64,000 nt of DNA from NCBI GenBank assembly GCA_000727475.1, contig KL647288.1:4721302-4785301 (forward strand). Reading direction: 5' to 3'. The position numbers were made by a program, and so were the translations under genes. Source of the DNA: Sarcocystis neurona. Taxonomy: Eukaryota; Apicomplexa; Conoidasida; Eucoccidiorida; Sarcocystidae. Shown here piece by piece: positions 58,894-64,000 of this stretch (position 1 is the first letter of the stretch; each line of letters opens with the position of its first letter). The notes beneath the pieces were generated by a model that had not been told where the DNA came from, ran no database searches, and was given only the letters and a program-made list of their open reading frames with translations.

Positions 58894-61800
58894 GTCGGCA
58901 CTTCCTCTCCTTCCACCGTTTTCCTGAGTGCACTCTGCGCCGTCCTGCGGCTCACCTGGACGCGGAACAATTTTTTTTCAAGGAAATGTGTCTTCGAAAG
59001 GTGGTGTATAGGCATTTCTTTGTTCTACTGATATTCGTCTCAACACCCACACATGCGTGGATATCTGCGGCTCCTGCTTTTGTCTTTGCCTCTCACACAC
59101 ATGTCTATGTTGCCATCTACAACCTGGGAAGGATATCCATATACGTATCTGTGGACGGACTCACACAGGAAAGGACATCAAACATATCTACTGATGATAC
59201 TAGCAGCAACCGAACTTCATATAAATACCTCTGGAAGTCTACGTGTGTACTTCTCTCTCATATATATATGTACAGATAGAGGGGGAAGGGGTCTCTATAG
59301 GCATGTCTACTACCTCTGCTGTCCGTCCTGCCTGCCTATCCCGCCTTTCCCTCTGCCCGGCCGGTCTGGCCCATCGGGCTGCGTCTCCGAGGCTCTTCTT
59401 GCCCACGAGAATTTCTCTGCGTCCTTGTGATGGGCGGGGTGCATCAGCGCTGGACACATGCACAGAAGCGAAAGCCACGACCGGCCTGCCGGGCCCGCGG
59501 GCAGCCAGCCGCGCTCTTGCCCTCTCTTTCTGTGCTTCTTGCGGCCCTGCGCAGATAGGCGACGACAAGCTGAGGGAAGATATTACTCCAAAGAACATTC
59601 TGCTGATAGGTCCGACGGGCGTGGGGAAGACGGAAGTGGCGAGGCGTCTCGCCCGGAGAATTGACGCGCCTTTCATCAAGGCAAGAAAAACCCATGCATC
59701 TACCCGTCTCCCTTGCACCTGACAGCAACTTCCCACCCTGGCACAGGCCGTTGTATATATGTGCATATGTGTGTGCGTCTACGTGTGTGTGTATGCGTGT
59801 ATATGTGTAGATATGCATTTGTATAGATAGACATTCGTACAGACGCGTAACGAGAAAAAGACACAGGGAGAGACAGACAAGCGAAAGAAAGTGCGTATGA
59901 GTATATAAGTATGTATAGATATAATATGCGGGTGAACTTATATGCACAAGCTCAAGAAGAGATACACACGAGTACATATCTATGTACATATATGTATAAG
60001 TATACACATATATATATATATATGTAGATACATACACACGCACATAGGAGCACATACAATATAAAGCTGGACGACGGTTGCACTCTTGTGTGCGTACGTA
60101 TATGTGTATAGTGTGTAAGTAGATATACGCACTCGTAGATTTGTCCTGTACATATAGGCCTCCTCATACTGATCTATCTATATATATATCTCTTTTTCTC
60201 TCCCTCTATCTCTGCCTCTCCCATATATATATATATATATGCGCATGCAGGCACGTAGTAGCGCAGCTTCACTTTGTGGCTGAGATCAAGTGTGAAGGTG
60301 TATCGCTAGATGAATGTGCATAGTGATACTAAGTATACACGTGCAGGTGCCTGCATGCGTACGTATTTATACATACGTGTACATGTATATATATACACAT
60401 ATATATATATATATATTCTAGATATTTATACACGTGTATGCCTAGAAATATATGGATTCGTATGGATCGGTGGATCAAGAGGACAGCAGGTAGGCAGTGG
60501 CGTCCTGCTGTGTGAGGATGTGCGCAAGGCACTCCCCACGCCCAGACGGATATACGTGGACAAATAGGAATACACATGTGTATACATACGTGCGAGTGTT
60601 GTTGTTGCATGTTTATACACATATATATATATATCTGCAGGCGCACATGGCGAGAAGTATCTGCGTCTAGACACAAATGTACACACAGCTGTATGTATGC
60701 ATGTGTGTCTGTGTCCAGACTGGGGTGAAGGAAAGTGTAGGAGACGTGTGGACGTTTGCTGTCTGTGTAGAGAGATGCCTACGTATGTGTGGACGTTGGC
60801 ATGCACTTTGGCGTGGGTCCACACATGTATGTATGGCGTATAATAGAAGAGAGAAGCAGAGAGAAATAAAACTTTTAGCTTGTGGACTTCCTTTTTCTCT
60901 GACTGGCAACAGGTGGAGAAGAAGCTGGTGAGAGGAAGAAGTCTTCTTTCCCGCTGTTGCTGTCTCCTGCTGCAGCCTAGAAAAAAGGCTCCTGCTCCTG
61001 TAGCGTCCAAGCTGCTGCTCGAGACTGCTGCTGTGCTGTGCTGCAGAAGCCGTTCGAGTCTCGCAGCTGTGCTGCTACTGCTGCTGCCGCTGTGTCTCCT
61101 GCGATAGCCACGTCCTGCGCGTAGAAAACTGCTGCTGAGACGCTAGCGTAGTGGCAGCAGCTGCTGCTATTTTCGTATACAGTAGAAGCGGCTGCTGTCG
61201 ACCCCAGGAGATGTGAAGCAGGGAGGCGACACACACACGTACAAGAGCGCAGCCGCTCCAGCAGAGAAGGAGGAAAACGTACGCACAAAAATAGTGGGAC
61301 TGCTGTTGCAGTGGAGATGCTGCCGTCGCTGCTGCAGCAGAAGAGTGCGCGAGAGGGAAGATAAAATCGACTCGGCTGTGCCAGAAGTCGTTTGCTGCTC
61401 GAGCTCCAACAGCAGACCTGCAGCAGAGCAGCAGAGCAGCAGCAGCAGCAGAGCAGCAACAGCAGCAGCATAGCAGCAACACAACAGCAGCAGCAGAACA
61501 GGAGGAGCAGCAGAGCAGCAGCAGCAGCAGAGCAGCAACAGCAGCAGCAGAGCGGCAGCAGCAGCAGCAGAGCAGCAACAGCAGCAGCAGAGCAGCAACA
61601 GCAGCAGCAGAGCGGCAGCAGCAGCAGCAGAGCGGCAGCAGCAGCAGCAGAACAGCAGCAAGGCTGCAGGACCTCCTCAAGATTGACCAACATCACAAAC
61701 GCAGCGTGCTTATCTTTTGCTGCTTACTTCTTGCGGTGGTGGCCTCTTGGGTGCCTGCAGAGATTTACACATGTATACCGTTATGACTGTCTTCCATACA

Positions 61801-62709
61801 TGTGTGTCTGTACATGCACGGGCAGAGGTGGAGAAAGAGGAGGCGGAAACTTCTGCGTATACGCGTGTCGTTGTATGTATCTAGGTGTGTATATATATAT
61901 ATTGGTATCTATTCGCCGATATATTTGTGGACGTAATAGCTGAGTGTCTGCGAAGCATATTATCTGCATGCAGCCGTGCATGTGTTGCGTCGCGTGAACA
62001 TATCTAGCGGCTTATCTGCTAGCAGCATATGTGTGCGGCTGATATGCTCGCCGCTTCATACATATCTGTGCCTACACAGGCATACCTCGCTGTCTCTACC
62101 TCCTCGTCTCTCTATCCCCTTCTTTCCATATATATATATATGTATGTGTATAAGTACATAAGTGTATTCCCTCTCTATACATATGTATGTATATGTATAT
62201 AGATATATGTCTAGAAGCAACGTGCTGATGGTATCCTCGTGCACGTGTCAACTTGTGAACACCAACTGGTGAGGTTCTCTGGTGTACGTACAGCAGACAT
62301 GTGAAAAAAGGACGCTGCTTTTTTGCCTACGCGGTATATATATACGTATATATATGTATATACACGTGTATGCCGTGTCGCGCTACAACGTGAGAAGGAG
62401 GATATAGAGATATGGAGAAAGTTGGTGGGCAGGTGTGTGTCCTATCCGCATGTTTCTCTGTGTGTGTGTGTGTGTGCGTTTCATGGGTGGGCTTGTGGTG
62501 CTGACTTTTTGTTAAGAAGTTCTCATTTCGTCTTATTTTCTTCTCTGTCTCTTTTCCTTTTCGTCCTCCTTTTTCTCTTTCGTTCACGTTACTTCCCTTT
62601 TGCTCTCCTTCTGAAGACACTGCGGAGTTGTGTCTCTGCTTGCGCAGGTGGAAGCGACCAAATTCACCGAAGTCGGCTTTCACGGAAGAGACGTTGATCA
62701 AATTGTCAA
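54496..62709 (+). CDS. hslU: ATP-dependent protease ATPase subunit HslU (ClpY), mitochondrial, 3'-incomplete
   Basis: Gene span; exons are listed separately. HslU is the AAA+ unfoldase that feeds substrates to the HslV peptidase, in mitochondria of protists that keep it. The core reads [36 protein letters not shown], then [19 protein letters not shown], then [29 protein letters not shown] is the Walker A motif. [10 protein letters not shown] distinguishes HslU from ClpX. ATG at 54496 is chosen because [20 protein letters not shown] looks like a mitochondrial presequence; the frame stays open upstream only without an ATG. Between it and the core lie about 1430 residues of Ala/Ser/Gln/Gly low complexity, possibly in part intron. 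Walker B, the I-domain and the C-terminus are not visible, so the gene continues past base 64000. Confidence 0.93.
55381..55494 (+). repeat. 18-bp repeat encoding QTATAA, six units
   Basis: CAGACGGCAACAGCAGCA repeated six times with few changes, in frame within the HslU open frame. It reads QTATAA hexapeptides in that frame. Confidence 0.9.
57497..57795 (+). repeat. Gly/Ser-coding GGCAGC repeat
   Basis: About 300 bases of GGCAGCAGCGGGAGC-type units. They read as Ser-Gly repeats in the HslU frame, as Ala/Gly-type repeats in another frame, and as Leu/Pro repeats on the other strand. Confidence 0.92.
58894..59554 (+). other. HslU intron (GT-AG)
   Basis: 661 bases between AAGGCAG and GCGCAG|ATAGGC. 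It holds a TA run near 59260 and pyrimidine-rich sequence toward the 3' end. Confidence 0.85.
59555..59680 (+). CDS. hslU: HslU exon with Walker A
   Basis: 42 codons from acceptor GGCCCTGCGCAG, starting [14 protein letters not shown], with GPTGVGKTE, ending DAPFIK. The donor is AAG|GCAAGA, a GC rather than GT site, and family alignment leaves no room for another boundary. Confidence 0.95.
59681..62647 (+). other. HslU intron (GC-AG), repeat-filled
   Basis: 2967 bases with TA and CATA runs at 59990-60240 and 60380-60420, a CTG-rich part at 60950-61130, a long CAG run at 61390-61670 and a pyrimidine-rich 3' end. No exon can be read inside. Confidence 0.85.
61425..61665 (+). repeat. Long CAG-rich array
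   Basis: AGCAG/CAGCAG units with regular AGAGCAG and AGAGCGG interruptions over 240 bases, intronic in hslU. On the opposite strand it gives Cys/Leu/Ala frames that are artefacts. Confidence 0.9.
62648..62709 (+). CDS. hslU: HslU exon with pore loop (last visible)
   Basis: 62 nt from acceptor GCTTGCGCAG, encoding [20 protein letters not shown], with donor GTCAA|GTACGT, phase 2. It is joined directly to APFIK of the previous exon, as in the family. The pore loop is GFHG instead of GYVG. Confidence 0.93.
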
Positions 62710-64000
62710 GTACGTCTACGAGTTTCGGCTCCTCCTCCTCCCCCTGTTACGATCACCGTCAAAGCGTCTCGTTTGCTGCTGCGGCTGCTGCTGCTGGTGC
62801 TGCCGACAAATGTTTCTCATTCCGTTGCTGCTGCTGCTGCTGGTGCTGCCAGCAGACCTGTCCCACAATCCTGCTGCTGCTGCTCGCGCTACCGTCAGAC
62901 GTGTCCCACTTTCCTGCTGCTGTTGCTGCTGCCTTCAGACATGTCTCACTTTGCTGCCGCTGCTCCCACTGTCGGACGTGTGTCACTTTTTTCCTGCCGC
63001 GGCTGCTGTCGTCAGGCTTGTCTAGGTTTGCTGCTGCCGCTGCTGTCCCTTTCCTCACCCTGGCCGTCGCTTCTGCCTCTGTCCACGATGCTCCTGCTGC
63101 TCCTGCCCACGGGTATCCCTCTGCCGCTGCTGCTGCTACGACTCCCAAAAGACGCGACTCCTGCTTCTGGTCCGCTGAGCAGCAGCCGCAGCAGCAGCAG
63201 GAGCGGCGCTACCTGGGCCCGCTGTCTCTCTCACTTCTGTCTGCTGCTGCTGCTCATGCTGCTGCGCTGTGTCTGCAGCTGGTGGTGCTGCCGTATGTCT
63301 ACGAAGCTGCTGCCGCCGCTGCTTTTTCCCCACCTGCTGCTGCTGTCGCTCTCTCGCTCTCTCCCTAGATATGTATGCGCTGCTTCATTCTCCGCCGACT
63401 TCTTCTTCGTCTTTGGGCTTGGCTTTCTTCTTTTGCGTCCTCTCTCATCCCGAGGCACCCCTGCATACACAAATACATAAGCTTTGTGTTATACGCTGGC
63501 GGACTCACAAAGAATACAGGGTCTCAGTCTGTGTGTGTATGCCTGTATATATATGTATGTACATATATATGTATATGTGTGAGTGGATGGATGTGTATAT
63601 GTACGTCTATATGTGTATGTATGTGTGCGTCTATATGTATGTGTGTGTGTGTGTGTATGGAGGTATGTGTGGCTGTACGGCTGTATGTACGTACGTGAGA
63701 ACGTACCTACGTATGCGCAAATATATATATATATATGTAAATGTATGTCTGTATAGTAGCTGTGTACGTACGTTGTATGAAGGTACCTGTGCGCACGCGT
63801 ATGTATTTACATAGGCATGAATATATGTTTGTGTGCATGGGAGTATTTCTTGTTGGTGAGATCTGCATGCGTCTTGAGGGTGAGCAGTGACGCCCTGGGT
63901 GAGGCCAACTGAAGCAGCAGCGTCTTCTCTCGTCCTTTTTCTATTGTCTTCTTTCGTCTATACCTATCCATCTATATGTATGTATATAAGTGTGTGTGTG
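62710..64000 (+). other. HslU intron running off the right edge
   Basis: It starts GTACGT. It contains a CTG-rich cluster (62760-63345) and GT/TA microsatellites (63530-63740). No continuation of HslU (expected next: a DL...A helix and Walker B) is readable, so the next exon lies beyond the window. Confidence 0.7.
62760..63345 (+). repeat. CTG-rich cluster
   Basis: CTGCTGCTG runs with interspersed GTCAGACGTGTCCCACTTT-like units, recurring near 62860, 62895, 62935 and 62970 at roughly 40-base spacing. Confidence 0.85.

Noticed and set aside
56985..59015. 676-codon minus-strand ORF rich in Ala/Leu/Pro
   Set aside because: It is antisense to the HslU exon and exists because triplet repeats lack stops in several frames on both strands; no domain is visible.
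60977..61696. Cys/Leu-rich minus-strand ORFs
   Set aside because: Translations of the CAG array inside the hslU intron; poly-Cys and poly-Leu frames are typical artefacts.
1..64000. tRNA, rRNA or complete mobile elements
   Set aside because: No cloverleaf-like or rRNA-like sequence, no transposase or reverse-transcriptase motif was seen by eye; a tRNAscan or Rfam run could still find short genes.

Overview
The window looks like nuclear DNA of a coccidian apicomplexan, most probably Eimeria. Two things support this. CAG/CTG trinucleotide repeats are everywhere and are read as Ala, Gln or Ser runs in exons. Small conserved exons sit between long introns filled with TA, CATA and CA repeats, and repeat-rich gene blocks alternate with repeat-poor stretches, as known for Eimeria chromosomes. 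Genus and species are inferred from style only.

Layout. (1) 1-12729, minus strand: a WD40 protein recognised as translation initiation factor eIF3 subunit i, in eight visible exons; its 3' end lies beyond base 1. (2) 12730-19269: repeat-poor, no supported gene. (3) 19270-22543, minus: an unrecognised gene or gene end with a 515-residue Ala/Ser-rich last exon and at least one upstream exon; a 426-base N gap (23228-23653) lies just upstream. (4) 25487-33693, minus: a TBC-domain Rab GTPase-activating protein with both catalytic fingers (IxxDxxR and YxQ) and huge low-complexity insertions. (5) 33694-44471: mostly repeat-poor, no supported gene. (6) 44472-45725, minus: a p24/emp24 GOLD-domain cargo receptor ending in KKII. 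(7) 45726-54495: repeat-poor, no supported gene. (8) 54496 to beyond the right edge, plus: the mitochondrial protease ATPase HslU (ClpY), with a ~1430-residue low-complexity region before its AAA+ core and a GC-AG intron; its 3' part lies beyond base 64000.

The genes are not an operon and share no pathway, apart from two membrane-traffic proteins (TBC GAP and p24). The unusual aspects are architectural: conserved domains broken up by triplet-repeat runs, CTG repeats abutting 3' splice sites, many diverged minisatellites in introns, and a pore-loop variant in HslU. Exon boundaries were placed by eye from reading frame, splice consensus and family alignment; transcript data would be needed to confirm them.
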